A stretch of 24,770 bases of DNA from a virus. The notes beneath the pieces are model-generated. The model ran no database searches, was not told the DNA's origin, and saw only the letters and a program-made list of their open reading frames with translations. Location of the stretch: the IMG/VR virus record IMGVR_UViG_3300030098_004208, positions 1 to 24,770 of that record; one strand, 5' to 3'. The stretch's first letter is position 1. Each line of letters starts with the position of its first letter. This document shows, in pieces, positions 1 through 7,272 of this stretch. The position numbers and the translations under genes were made by a program.

Positions 1-176
1 GAGGTGGCGGCGGCGGAGGTGCGGCTGCTTTTGTTGTTGTCGGTGGGCCTGATTACTCCCCAAGTATAGCTTTAACAGTCGGATCAGGTGGTAACGCTGG
101 CGGCGGTGGTCAATCAGGTAACTCTGGAGGCGGCGGCGGAGCTGGTAAAATTCTACTTACGGAGTTTAAAGGATAA
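1..176 (+). CDS. Glycine-rich tail fibre-like protein, C-terminal end (partial)
   Basis: The window opens inside a reading frame (codons start at base 3) that runs to TAA at 174-176; the last 57 residues are visible. Runs of four to six glycines alternate with short polar or hydrophobic stretches, and the protein ends in a non-glycine tail with the residues KILLTEFKG. Glycine-rich C-terminal regions of this sort are common at the distal end of phage tail fibres and adhesins. The next gene is a tail assembly chaperone, which usually follows the fibre it serves, and this supports the call. The stop overlaps the next ATG (TAATG). The N-terminus lies outside the window, so exact fibre type cannot be judged. 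Confidence 0.6.
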   Translation, partial: GGGGGGAAAFVVVGGPDYSPSIALTVGSGGNAGGGGQSGNSGGGGGAGKILLTEFKG

Positions 177-550
177 TGGCAAAATTTATTTATATTGATA
201 GTAACAATAGAGTTCTGTACGTAGCTGACGCAAGACCAAATGATGCAACCACTGCTGATTGGATTGAAGTGTCAAATGATTCTGTTCAAGAGCAATGGTA
301 TTACGACTTATCTACTCAAACATTATCAGAATTTAAACCTTACACGATAGATGAAATTAGAGATATGAGAAATCAGAAACTTACCAATACGGATTGGATG
401 GTTTTAGAAGATAGCCCATATCAAGAAAGCAGTCAGTCCTCAAACTTGACTGCAATAAAAACTTACAGACAGTCTCTAAGAGACTTTCCAAACCCAAGCA
501 CTTCTTACAATGAAGATAATACTGTTTGGCCCACATTAACATTGAGTTAG
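176..550 (+). CDS. Phage tail assembly chaperone-like protein
   Basis: This 124-residue protein has the layout of the small tail fibre assembly chaperones (Phage_tail_APC type). It has a variable N-terminal half. Around residues 61-80 there is an arginine-rich helix followed by the KLTNTDW signature. YRQSLRDFP follows at 97-105 and a WP pair near the end (118-119). The combination 'RN.KL..TDW ... YRQ.LRD.P ... WP' is what identifies the family. Such proteins help fold or attach the distal tail fibre and are normally encoded directly downstream of the fibre gene, as here (TAATG overlap with the glycine-rich frame). Start ATG 176 is fixed by that coupling. Confidence 0.75.
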   Translation: MAKFIYIDSNNRVLYVADARPNDATTADWIEVSNDSVQEQWYYDLSTQTLSEFKPYTIDEIRDMRNQKLTNTDWMVLEDSPYQESSQSSNLTAIKTYRQSLRDFPNPSTSYNEDNTVWPTLTLS

Positions 551-577
551 GAGTCATCACTATTTATCTAAAATAGA
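549..577 (+). promoter_or_regulatory. Split ribosome binding site bridged by a small hairpin
   Basis: The only Shine-Dalgarno-like sequence before the ATG at 578 is AGGAG at 549-553, 24 bases upstream, which is too far for normal initiation. Between them lies a perfect 6-bp inverted repeat, CTATTT (560-565) and AAATAG (571-576), with a 5-base loop. If it folds, the effective distance from AGGAG to ATG becomes about 7 bases. Split sites of this type are established for phage T4 genes 25 and 38. The stem is A/U-rich with one G-C pair, so its stability is uncertain. Confidence 0.4.
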
Positions 578-1144
578 ATGATTGTTAAACAAAACTACCT
601 TATCAATAATCAATTTCTACCTTTTGATGTTTGCGATGACATCATTAAAGTTGCTGATCAACAACAGCAAGAAGAAGCTACAACTCAAGACGGATTAAAT
701 GAGAAAGTAAGAAATTCAAGAATAACTTGGTTAGCTGATAGATGGATTTATGATTGGATCGACTCCTACATTGTTCAAGTTAATAAAGAGGTAGGTTGGA
801 ATTTTGATTTTATCGGTGCTGAACAGATACAATTCACTAGATACTCTGAGGGACAATTTTACGGTTGGCACCAGGACTCTAATTTTAAAGAAGAGTATGA
901 AAGAAAAATATCAGTTGTTATACCCTTAAGTGATTCACAAGATTATGAGGGAGGAGATTTACAATTTTATGATTCTTTGCAGAGACCAGAAGCTAAAGAG
1001 TCAAGGATAATGAAAGATGAAAATACAAGAACAAGGGGATCTATTATTATATTTCCTAGTTACATTTATCATCGTGTGACGAAAGTAACAAAGGGACAAC
1101 GATTATCAATTGTTCTATGGTACAAAGGAGAGAAATGGAAGTAG
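578..1144 (+). CDS. 2-oxoglutarate/Fe(II)-dependent oxygenase (prolyl hydroxylase-like)
   Basis: This 188-residue protein has the double-stranded beta-helix signature of 2OG-Fe(II) oxygenases: the HxD pair is H98 and D100 (in GWHQDSNF), the distal histidine is H165 (in YIYHRV) and the 2OG-binding arginine is R175 (in GQRLSIVLWY). The spacing H165 to R175 and the GGDLQFYD strand (125-132) fit the PKHD/prolyl-4-hydroxylase-like branch. All four ligand residues are present, so it is probably active; the substrate is unknown. It would couple oxidation of a substrate to decarboxylation of 2-oxoglutarate. It is the first of four such genes in 6.6 kb and follows the tail chaperone. The start at 578 is the first ATG after the previous stop and uses the split ribosome binding site at 549-577. 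Confidence 0.85.
   Translation: MIVKQNYLINNQFLPFDVCDDIIKVADQQQQEEATTQDGLNEKVRNSRITWLADRWIYDWIDSYIVQVNKEVGWNFDFIGAEQIQFTRYSEGQFYGWHQDSNFKEEYERKISVVIPLSDSQDYEGGDLQFYDSLQRPEAKESRIMKDENTRTRGSIIIFPSYIYHRVTKVTKGQRLSIVLWYKGEKWK
1124..1130 (+). promoter_or_regulatory. Ribosome binding site deciding the start at 1135
   Basis: AAAGGAG lies four bases before the ATG at 1135. The in-frame ATG at 1117 has no comparable site, so 1135 is the better start for the second oxygenase gene. Confidence 0.65.
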
Positions 1145-1764
1145 ATAATAAATTTAATAAAGAAAAATATTTAGTAGTAAGAAACGCAATATCATTAGAG
1201 TTAGCTGATTTTATTTGTGATTACTTTTTAATGAAACGGAAAGTAGTTGAGAAAATGAAATTTGATAGAATAATATCTCCTTATATTAATTACTTAGGAA
1301 CATTTGGTGACGACATGAGTGACAATTGTTATGGTCATTATGCAGACATAGCCATGGAAACTTTATTAAAAAAATTAAAACCTCAGGTAGAGCAACATAC
1401 TGGTAGATCTCTTTATGAAACTTACACATACGCCAGAGCTTATCAGTATGGTAATTATTTACGCCGTCACAAAGATAGAGAGTCTTGCGAAATATCATCT
1501 ACATTGAATTTAGGGGGAGACTCTTGGCCCATATACCTTGATCCTACAGGGGGCACTAACAACGAAGGTGTAGAGGTAATTTTAAGACCTGGAGATATGT
1601 TACTTTATAAAGCAAATTTTGTAGAGCATTGGAGATATTCTTTTACTGGAACATCTTGCGTTCAAGTTTTCTTACACTATATGGATGTCAAGACAGATGG
1701 TGCTGAGGATAATAAATATGATAGGAGACCTTTTTTAGGATTGCCTGTGTGCTTGAGAAAATAA
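1135..1764 (+). CDS. 2OG-Fe(II) oxygenase-like protein
   Basis: This 209-residue protein is a second oxygenase of a different subfamily. The likely metal ligands are H112 and D114 (in LRRHKDRE) and H165 (in VEHWRYSF). A glycine/aspartate loop (LRPGDMLLY) precedes the distal histidine, and the core ends in QVFLHY. The usual basic residue about ten positions after the distal histidine is not seen; the arginine at H+2 may serve, so the cosubstrate contact may differ from the canonical one. The 'EHWR..F.G....QVFLHY' pattern is one I associate with marine phage and bacterial 2OG oxygenases. The gene overlaps the previous one by 10 bases. The start at 1135 is preferred to 1117 because of the AAAGGAG site in front of it. 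Confidence 0.7.
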   Translation: MEVDNKFNKEKYLVVRNAISLELADFICDYFLMKRKVVEKMKFDRIISPYINYLGTFGDDMSDNCYGHYADIAMETLLKKLKPQVEQHTGRSLYETYTYARAYQYGNYLRRHKDRESCEISSTLNLGGDSWPIYLDPTGGTNNEGVEVILRPGDMLLYKANFVEHWRYSFTGTSCVQVFLHYMDVKTDGAEDNKYDRRPFLGLPVCLRK

Positions 1765-2480
1765 TTACCTTTGAGTCACAATACAAAGATTTTTTGTTAA
1801 AGCCTTTACCAATAAAAAAACTTGTGCCTGATTGGTTTAAAAAATTGGTTAATTACACAGATGATAAGTTAAATTTTCAAAACCCCACGGCAAAAAAATG
1901 TATGCCCTTACTCGATTCTTTTACTACTGGATATGCTATTCTTAATCCAATAGACATAGTTTTTTTTAAAGGTATTGAAAACGGAGAAGAGGTTGTACAT
2001 TGGAGATATCCACAAAATTTTGACTTAGATAAATATCCAAATATTAACATAGGTATAGAGGTGCATAAACCTAACCAAATTAATCAAGGATTTTTAAAAG
2101 ACGATGAATACCCTATAGCTTTTAAAGTTTTAAATCCATGGTTAATAAAGACTCCTAAAAATTACAGTTGTCTATTTGTAAATCCTTTTAATTCATCTCA
2201 AGAAAGAAAAATAAGAACACTGGACGCTATTGTTGAAACAGACAGTCATTGTACACAAGTTAACTTCCCATTCTTTTTAAAAAAATTTGATGAAAACAAA
2301 TCAGTCGTATTAGAAAAAGGTGAACCGTTAATACTAATTTTCCCTTATCTAAGAGAAAACTGGAAAATGCAAATAAAAGAAATTGACTTAGAGACTAAAC
2401 ATAAAAAAGAATTTACTTTATTTTCAAGAATAAAAGATAATTATAAAAGAATATCTTGGAAGAGAAAATCTTATGATTAA
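1749..2480 (+). CDS. Conserved phage protein of unknown function (243 aa)
   Basis: The best start is GTG at 1749, with AGGA at 1737-1740 upstream; it overlaps the preceding gene by 16 bases. Visible features are an early LVPDWFKKL segment (about residues 25-33) and CMPLLDSFTTGYAI (about 51-64), which resembles a recurrent 'C.P.lD....GY.i' element in marine phage proteins. A C-terminal half contains VNFPFF and GEPLILIFPY. This is reminiscent of DUF6065-type proteins, but I cannot confirm it. It has no signal peptide or membrane segment and looks like a soluble, beta-rich protein. Its place between oxygenases and a glycosyltransferase-like gene suggests a role in the same accessory block; the reaction, if any, is unknown. 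Confidence 0.6.
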   Translation: MLEKIITFESQYKDFLLKPLPIKKLVPDWFKKLVNYTDDKLNFQNPTAKKCMPLLDSFTTGYAILNPIDIVFFKGIENGEEVVHWRYPQNFDLDKYPNINIGIEVHKPNQINQGFLKDDEYPIAFKVLNPWLIKTPKNYSCLFVNPFNSSQERKIRTLDAIVETDSHCTQVNFPFFLKKFDENKSVVLEKGEPLILIFPYLRENWKMQIKEIDLETKHKKEFTLFSRIKDNYKRISWKRKSYD

Positions 2481-2916
2481 TCAATATGTATTAGAGTGGG
2501 ATTTGTCAAAATACATTAGTCATGAAGATGATATAAATATTACTCAAGGTCTAGTTTTTCATAAAGCAATAGAATGTGCTTATCATACTTTTGATTTAAA
2601 AGTTACGGAAACAATGAACTCTATCGATCACACAAAATTACATACTTTTATTGGAGAAACAGATTGGTTAAGATATTTACAAGACAGAACTTACAATTTT
2701 GTATACGCATATGATATTAAAAATTTAAATTTAGTTATCATAGATCAACATAAGAGCCTAGGTATACAAATGAAAAATAAATATTTGTTTTGTATGCCTT
2801 GTTGGATGACATATAAATTTATTTCTACAGAAAAAGAATATAGTCAACAAATTATTTCTATAGGCATCCTCACAAAAGATCGACCCACATTAAAAAAAAC
2901 AAAAATATTATGGTAA
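2473..2916 (+). CDS. Hypothetical protein (147 aa)
   Basis: I do not recognise this protein. It starts at ATG 2473, overlaps the end of the previous gene by 8 bases and has GGAAGAG upstream, so it is probably translated from the same message. It is a soluble-looking protein rich in aromatic residues and lysine, with a core strand pair (NLNLVIID, about 84-91) and a CMPCW segment near residue 107. No catalytic motif is obvious. It sits in the most AT-rich part of the window. The stop overlaps the next gene, which argues that the two are made together. Confidence 0.5.
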   Translation: MINQYVLEWDLSKYISHEDDINITQGLVFHKAIECAYHTFDLKVTETMNSIDHTKLHTFIGETDWLRYLQDRTYNFVYAYDIKNLNLVIIDQHKSLGIQMKNKYLFCMPCWMTYKFISTEKEYSQQIISIGILTKDRPTLKKTKILW

Positions 2917-3467
2917 TGGATAATCATTTAAGCATAGATTTAGATTGGATTAAAACCGTACAACAACTAGATTTTATTAATGAACTAATATTTGAATCTT
3001 TACAAGTAGATCAAGTTAATTTTTGTGTGCAACATCAAGCCTTATTTCATTTTTTTAAAAATTTAAAATCTGTTTGTTTGTATAATTTAGATCATCACCA
3101 TGATGTCATATACCATAAGGAGTGGAAAGGTGTAAATGAAGGCAACTGGATTTATCCTTTGTTTATGAAGGGAGCTATAAAAGAGTACCATTGGATTAAG
3201 AATCTTGACTCTGAAATACAAGATAAAACACCTGAGACTCTCACTACATTAGATATTGTTTATAAAGTTTATGATGATTTTACTTGGATAAAAAATTTAA
3301 AATTTAAAAGTCTGAGTATTTGTCTTTCGCCAGAATCTCATTTTTGTGAGGTTAATCGACAGTCTCTGTGGGAGACTTATAAATATTATTTTAAAACTAG
3401 AAATTACGCTGTTCAGGTTTACAAAACAGATGCAGAGCTTTTCGGACTTTCTAGAGAAATGCAATAA
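2916..3467 (+). CDS. Hypothetical protein with DHHHD motif, possible arginase-fold (UPF0489-like)
   Basis: This protein is 183 residues long from ATG 2916, which forms a TAATG overlap with the previous stop; ATG 2910 would add two residues. An early 'SIDLDWI' strand, an 'NLDHHHDV' motif (about residues 57-64) and 'NEGNWIYPL' (about 75-83) recall arginase-fold proteins such as UPF0489, where a D-x-H-x-D-type cluster binds metal. A later strand, 'LSICLSPESHF', would fit a further part of the same fold. This is inference from short motifs; the protein is somewhat short for a full arginase domain. If correct it would be a metal-dependent hydrolase acting on an amino-acid-like side chain, beside three oxygenases and a glycosyltransferase-like gene. 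Confidence 0.5.
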   Translation: MDNHLSIDLDWIKTVQQLDFINELIFESLQVDQVNFCVQHQALFHFFKNLKSVCLYNLDHHHDVIYHKEWKGVNEGNWIYPLFMKGAIKEYHWIKNLDSEIQDKTPETLTTLDIVYKVYDDFTWIKNLKFKSLSICLSPESHFCEVNRQSLWETYKYYFKTRNYAVQVYKTDAELFGLSREMQ

Positions 3468-3482
3468 AAGATAGGAGAGAAT

Positions 3483-4298
3483 ATGATACACCCAGATCAA
3501 CTAAAAGAAAAAGACTTTAGAATATATTTAGGAATGCCAATGTATGGAGGGATGTTATGTGAGGCTACCTTACATGGTTTACTTGAGGTTCAACAATGGA
3601 GTATGGCTAAAGGGGTTGGCTTACGTTTCCAATCAATGGGTAATGAAAGTTTAATAACTAGAGCGAGAAATACAATTGTTTCAATGATGTTTGACGATAA
3701 AGATTTTATAGGAACTCATCTTTTATTTATTGATGCAGATATAGGTTTCTCTTGGAGAAATATTGAGAGGCTATTATGTGCTGACAAAGACATAGCTTGT
3801 GGTATTTATCCAAGAAAACATTTGCATCTTGAAAAAGCATCTAAATGGATAAATGAAAACCCTAATATTAAACCTGATGAATTAGAAGCAAAGATGTTAG
3901 GATATAATCTTAACTTTGATGATCCTAATAACCTAAGAGGTGAGAATGGTTTTTTTAGAGTTAATGAAGCTGCAACAGGTATGATGTTAGTTAAGAGAGA
4001 AGTTTTTAGAACTATGTTTAAAAAGTTTCCTGAGAGAAAATATGAATCTGATCAAATAGTTAACGGTGAGTATCTTAAGTCTGATAATTGTTATGATTTG
4101 TTTGCTGTTGGTCCATATGAGACACAACACGTTGATGGCACACCAATGATTAGATATTTATCAGAAGATTATTACTTTTCAAGATTATGGCAAGAGTGTG
4201 GCGGGGAGATATGGGCTGACCTGGCCATGCCATTAACACACTTTGGTAATAGAGCCTACAAAGGACACGTTGGTAGTCTTGTGGCTGAAAAGAAATGA
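3483..4298 (+). CDS. GT-A fold glycosyltransferase-like protein
   Basis: This 271-residue protein carries the nucleotide-sugar-binding core of GT-A glycosyltransferases: a hydrophobic strand ending in a DxD motif (LLFIDADIGF; D84 and D86). It is preceded by an arginine-containing helix (LITRARNTIVS, 58-68) and followed by CGIYPRK (106-112). A later acidic motif, LSEDYYFSRLW (226-236), is at the position where such enzymes often place the catalytic base. The predicted role is sugar transfer from an NDP-sugar to an unknown acceptor. There is no membrane segment, so it should be cytoplasmic. The start has AGGAGA four bases upstream of ATG 3483. It lies among 2OG oxygenases and next to tail genes, so a virion protein, host glycan or DNA base could be the acceptor. 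Confidence 0.65.
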   Translation: MIHPDQLKEKDFRIYLGMPMYGGMLCEATLHGLLEVQQWSMAKGVGLRFQSMGNESLITRARNTIVSMMFDDKDFIGTHLLFIDADIGFSWRNIERLLCADKDIACGIYPRKHLHLEKASKWINENPNIKPDELEAKMLGYNLNFDDPNNLRGENGFFRVNEAATGMMLVKREVFRTMFKKFPERKYESDQIVNGEYLKSDNCYDLFAVGPYETQHVDGTPMIRYLSEDYYFSRLWQECGGEIWADLAMPLTHFGNRAYKGHVGSLVAEKK

Positions 4299-4810
4299 TT
4301 AATGTTCGTTACAATTTTATACCTAATGTAGATCAAATTTACAATTTGTGTAAAAATAAAATACCGCTTTACAAAGTTGAAGATCACCCAGGTCACCAAG
4401 ACAATAAAACAACAGACAGTTGGCCAGGCACTAGAAGTTTGGATTTAGCAGAATCGGAGCCATTTTTTTATCTTAACTTAATGGATTTAATAAAAAATAA
4501 ATTTAACATAGTTTATTCAAATTACGTGTCCATAGATGCTTTTGTTCACTTAAGATTAAAAAACGATAATCATAAGGATTGGATACACACAGATCAAACA
4601 GATACAATATTAATTTATTTATCTTCAACTAATTTATTATCTGGTACATCTTTTTTTTCTGATGACGAACAAGAAATATCAAATGTTAAATTTGTGCAAA
4701 ATTCTGCTGTATATTTCAATGGTCAAATTAAACATAAATCTATTTCAAATTATGGCGATAATGTTGATGATGGTAGAATGACCATAAATATATTCTGTCA
4801 TAAAAAATAG
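4295..4810 (+). CDS. 2OG-Fe(II) oxygenase-like protein (DUF6445-like)
   Basis: This 171-residue protein is the third oxygenase-like gene. The HxD pair is H98 and D100 (in DWIHTDQTD), followed by an ILIYLS strand and SGTSFF. The distal histidine is H147 (in KHKSISNYG) and the 2OG-contacting arginine is R161 (in DDGRMTINIF). The GTSFF and 'H.s...yG....d.RmtiniF' pattern is like DUF6445-type oxygenases. All ligands are present, so it is probably active; the substrate is unknown. The gene starts inside the stop of the glycosyltransferase-like gene (ATGA overlap at 4295-4298), so the two are probably co-translated. It is only distantly similar to the other oxygenases here, so it is not a recent tandem duplicate. 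Confidence 0.75.
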   Translation: MINVRYNFIPNVDQIYNLCKNKIPLYKVEDHPGHQDNKTTDSWPGTRSLDLAESEPFFYLNLMDLIKNKFNIVYSNYVSIDAFVHLRLKNDNHKDWIHTDQTDTILIYLSSTNLLSGTSFFSDDEQEISNVKFVQNSAVYFNGQIKHKSISNYGDNVDDGRMTINIFCHKK

Positions 4811-4845
4811 GTTTAAATGGACACTTTTTATAGTATATTTACTCT

Positions 4846-6672
4846 ATGCCCCTAGTAAATTTTAGACCAGCTCCAGGTATAAATAAAGAAGTCACTGATT
4901 ATACAGGTCAGGGTAAGTGGACTGATGGAGATATGGTGCGTTTTTTTCAAGGATCTGCTCAAAAAATAAAAGGCTGGGAAAAGTTTATTAGCACTACTTT
5001 AGTAGGGGTCGCAAGAGATCAACATGCTTTTATTGATTTAGATGGCATACGTTTTAATGCTATTGGTACGGATAGAAAGTTATATATTATTACTGAGGGA
5101 CTTGCGTATGACATTACACCTATTAGGGAAACTCAAGCCTTAACTAATCCTTTTACAACTAATGCAACAACATCAGTGGTTGTAACTGATACATCACATG
5201 GTGCTGTAAAAGGGGATTTTGTAACATTTGATTCATTCTCTGCTATTGACGGCTTAGATATGAACAAAGAATTTGAAATAACATCAGTTGCTAACACTGA
5301 TGCTTACGTAGTCACGCACACAAGCACTGCTTCTGGATCCACTTCAGGAGGTGGAGGCAGTGGTAATGCTAAATATCAAATATCTATAGGACCGGAGCTA
5401 TCGACATCTGCATTTGGTTGGGGTACGGATGGTTGGAGTGTTGGAACTTGGGGCACTCCCTCTACTGTTTCAAACGTGACGTTAGAGGCTAGACAATGGT
5501 CATTAGATAATTTTGGTGAGAACTTAATTGCTGTAGTTTTAAACGGTGGGGCTTTTGAATGGAAACCATCCCTAGGGGTATCAACGAGAGCAACAGCAAT
5601 TACTAATGCTCCAACTAAATCTAGATTAGGTCTAGTTTCTACACCTGACAGACACTTAGTGTTCATGGGTACACAAAAAACAATTGGTGGGACAAATCCA
5701 CAGGATGATTTACTTATAAGATTTTCAAATCAAGAAGATATTAATACATATCAACCAACGGCAGAAAACACAGCAGGTTCATTACGAATAGCTGATGGAT
5801 CACGGATCGTAGCTGCTGAGAGATCCAGAGGTCAAATACTTATTTGGACGGACACATCTTTACATGCAATGCAATTTATTGGACCACCTTTTACTTTTGG
5901 TTTAAGACAATTAGGTCAAAACTGTGGTGCAATAGGCAGTCATGCAGCTGTTGATATTAACGGTATAAGTTATTGGATGTCGCAAGACTCTTTCTTTTTA
6001 TTTGATGGATCAGTAAAAAAATTACCATGCACCGTGGAACAATTTATATTTAACAATATTAATATTACAGGTTCAGAAAATGCTTTTGCAGGGCACAATG
6101 GAGAGTTTAATGAGATCATGTGGTTTTATCCAAGAACAGGCTCTGATCAGATAAACGCTATTGTCGCTTACAACTATTTGGAAGGCACGTGGTGGACAGG
6201 CACTTTAGCTAGAACCACATGGATAGATAGAGAAGTTTTTGATAATCCAGTAGCATCAGAATATTTTGAAAATACTACTGCCAACAATGAAGTTATTTTA
6301 GGTTTGACAGACGGAGCGACACAAATGTTTTTACATGAAACAGGTAATGATGCTGATGGTGCAGCAATTACAGCATTTGTAAAATCAGGCGTTGTTCAAA
6401 TAGCACAAGGTGATGAGTTTGCGTTTGTATCTAAGTTAATACCTGACGTAGAGGATCAAGAGGGAACATTAAATGCAAAACTTGAATTTAAAAATTATCC
6501 AAATAATAGCACAGCTGTAACTAAAACAACTACCTTTAATGATACAACAGATTTTATAAGTTTACGAGGTAGGGGTAGAGAGTTTACAGTTAATGTAGTA
6601 TCAAACACAACAGGAACAGCATGGAGATTGGGGACACAACGTTTTGACATTCAACCAGATGGAAGAAGATAA
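4846..6672 (+). CDS. Virion structural protein (putative tail tube, adaptor or stabilisation protein)
   Basis: This is a large (608 aa), beta-rich protein without enzyme motifs. The N-terminus has the pattern 'FRPAPGINKEVTDYTGQG.W.DGD.VRF....QKI.GWEKF' (residues 6-47), which I recognise from marine podovirus and siphovirus structural proteins. A glycine/serine-rich linker lies near residues 160-175. Later segments such as WMSQDSFFLFDG and KKLPCTVEQFIF (about 377-404) read like repeated propeller or beta-sandwich strands. A comparable role is the P22-type DNA stabilisation or tail tube/adaptor protein; I cannot choose between these from sequence alone. No Shine-Dalgarno sequence is seen before ATG 4846. 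Its stop region contains the start of the fourth oxygenase. Confidence 0.6.
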   Translation: MPLVNFRPAPGINKEVTDYTGQGKWTDGDMVRFFQGSAQKIKGWEKFISTTLVGVARDQHAFIDLDGIRFNAIGTDRKLYIITEGLAYDITPIRETQALTNPFTTNATTSVVVTDTSHGAVKGDFVTFDSFSAIDGLDMNKEFEITSVANTDAYVVTHTSTASGSTSGGGGSGNAKYQISIGPELSTSAFGWGTDGWSVGTWGTPSTVSNVTLEARQWSLDNFGENLIAVVLNGGAFEWKPSLGVSTRATAITNAPTKSRLGLVSTPDRHLVFMGTQKTIGGTNPQDDLLIRFSNQEDINTYQPTAENTAGSLRIADGSRIVAAERSRGQILIWTDTSLHAMQFIGPPFTFGLRQLGQNCGAIGSHAAVDINGISYWMSQDSFFLFDGSVKKLPCTVEQFIFNNINITGSENAFAGHNGEFNEIMWFYPRTGSDQINAIVAYNYLEGTWWTGTLARTTWIDREVFDNPVASEYFENTTANNEVILGLTDGATQMFLHETGNDADGAAITAFVKSGVVQIAQGDEFAFVSKLIPDVEDQEGTLNAKLEFKNYPNNSTAVTKTTTFNDTTDFISLRGRGREFTVNVVSNTTGTAWRLGTQRFDIQPDGRR

Positions 6673-7168
6673 TTTTACAATAATTAGTGATCAGTTAAAA
6701 TATAAAGATAATTATTTAGAAAAAGATTTAATAGAAAGTATACACAACAAACTTACAGATCCATATTGCCCCTGGATATTACATTATACCAGACCAGAAG
6801 ACGACACCTCGTTTTGGCATTGTCCTTTAGATGACTCTAGCTCTCTTAAAACCGAGGTAGATTATTTAAAAACAAAAATAAAAAAACCTATAAAAAGAAT
6901 TTACGCTAACGGACAAACTTATACACAGCACGGTGATTTTCACCCTGACGATGGACAAGAAACGATTTTAGTAGGAATCAATAAAGAGTTTGACTCTTCT
7001 CACGGAGGGGGCACTGAGTTTTTAATCAAGGATAATACTTCATATGTAATTTACCCCACGTTTAATAGAGGTATTGTTTTCAACTCTAAAATATTGCATA
7101 GAGCCTTACCCACAATTACAAAAATATTTAGGATTACTTTAGCGATAAAAACAGGGTATGATGAGTGA
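6659..7168 (+). CDS. 2OG-Fe(II) oxygenase-like protein
   Basis: This is the fourth oxygenase-like gene (169 residues from ATG 6659; an in-frame TTG at 6644 would add five residues). Ligands are H91 and D93 (in YTQHGDFHPDD), distal H147 (in SKILHRAL) and R158 (in FRITLAIK), with a GGGTEF strand (116-121). The 'ANGQTYTQHGDFH' segment is typical of phage-encoded prolyl-hydroxylase-like oxygenases. All key residues are present. The gene overlaps the end of the 608-aa virion protein by 14 bases, so it is embedded in the structural operon and should be expressed late together with the tail. That supports a virion protein as substrate, though a host target is not excluded. Confidence 0.8.
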   Translation: MEEDNFTIISDQLKYKDNYLEKDLIESIHNKLTDPYCPWILHYTRPEDDTSFWHCPLDDSSSLKTEVDYLKTKIKKPIKRIYANGQTYTQHGDFHPDDGQETILVGINKEFDSSHGGGTEFLIKDNTSYVIYPTFNRGIVFNSKILHRALPTITKIFRITLAIKTGYDE

Positions 7169-7272
7169 TGTTTTTATTATGGCACACACTTTTAATAGTT
7201 AGTTTTATAGGAGTATCTTTTATTCTTGGATTTTTGATGGGGAAAAAATATGGCAAAATTAACTATAACTAG
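7168..7272 (+). CDS. Small single-span membrane protein (34 aa)
   Basis: The ATG at 7168 overlaps the stop of the oxygenase gene (TGATG, 7166-7170). The frame encodes 34 residues, ending in TAG at 7270-7272. Residues 2-24 form one hydrophobic segment (FLLWHTLLIVSFIGVSFILG and following), and then a basic tail, GKKYGK, is predicted to remain in the cytoplasm. It could be a tiny holin or another membrane factor, or a virion-associated membrane peptide; size and one span alone do not decide. No holin is visible next to the lysozyme gene at 17.2 kb, which makes this a candidate worth recording. Coupling to the upstream gene and the clean membrane segment are the main support. Confidence 0.5.
   Translation: MFLLWHTLLIVSFIGVSFILGFLMGKKYGKINYN

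Noticed and set aside
4818-4839. TGGACA and TATATT before the 608-aa gene as a sigma70 promoter
   Set aside because: The spacer is only 10 bases, which is too short for sigma70 recognition. The TATATT alone is kept as an observation.
5376-5666. Minus-strand frame of 96 codons inside the 608-aa virion gene
   Set aside because: No ribosome binding site or recognisable domain; it is opposite a long gene with clear coding character.
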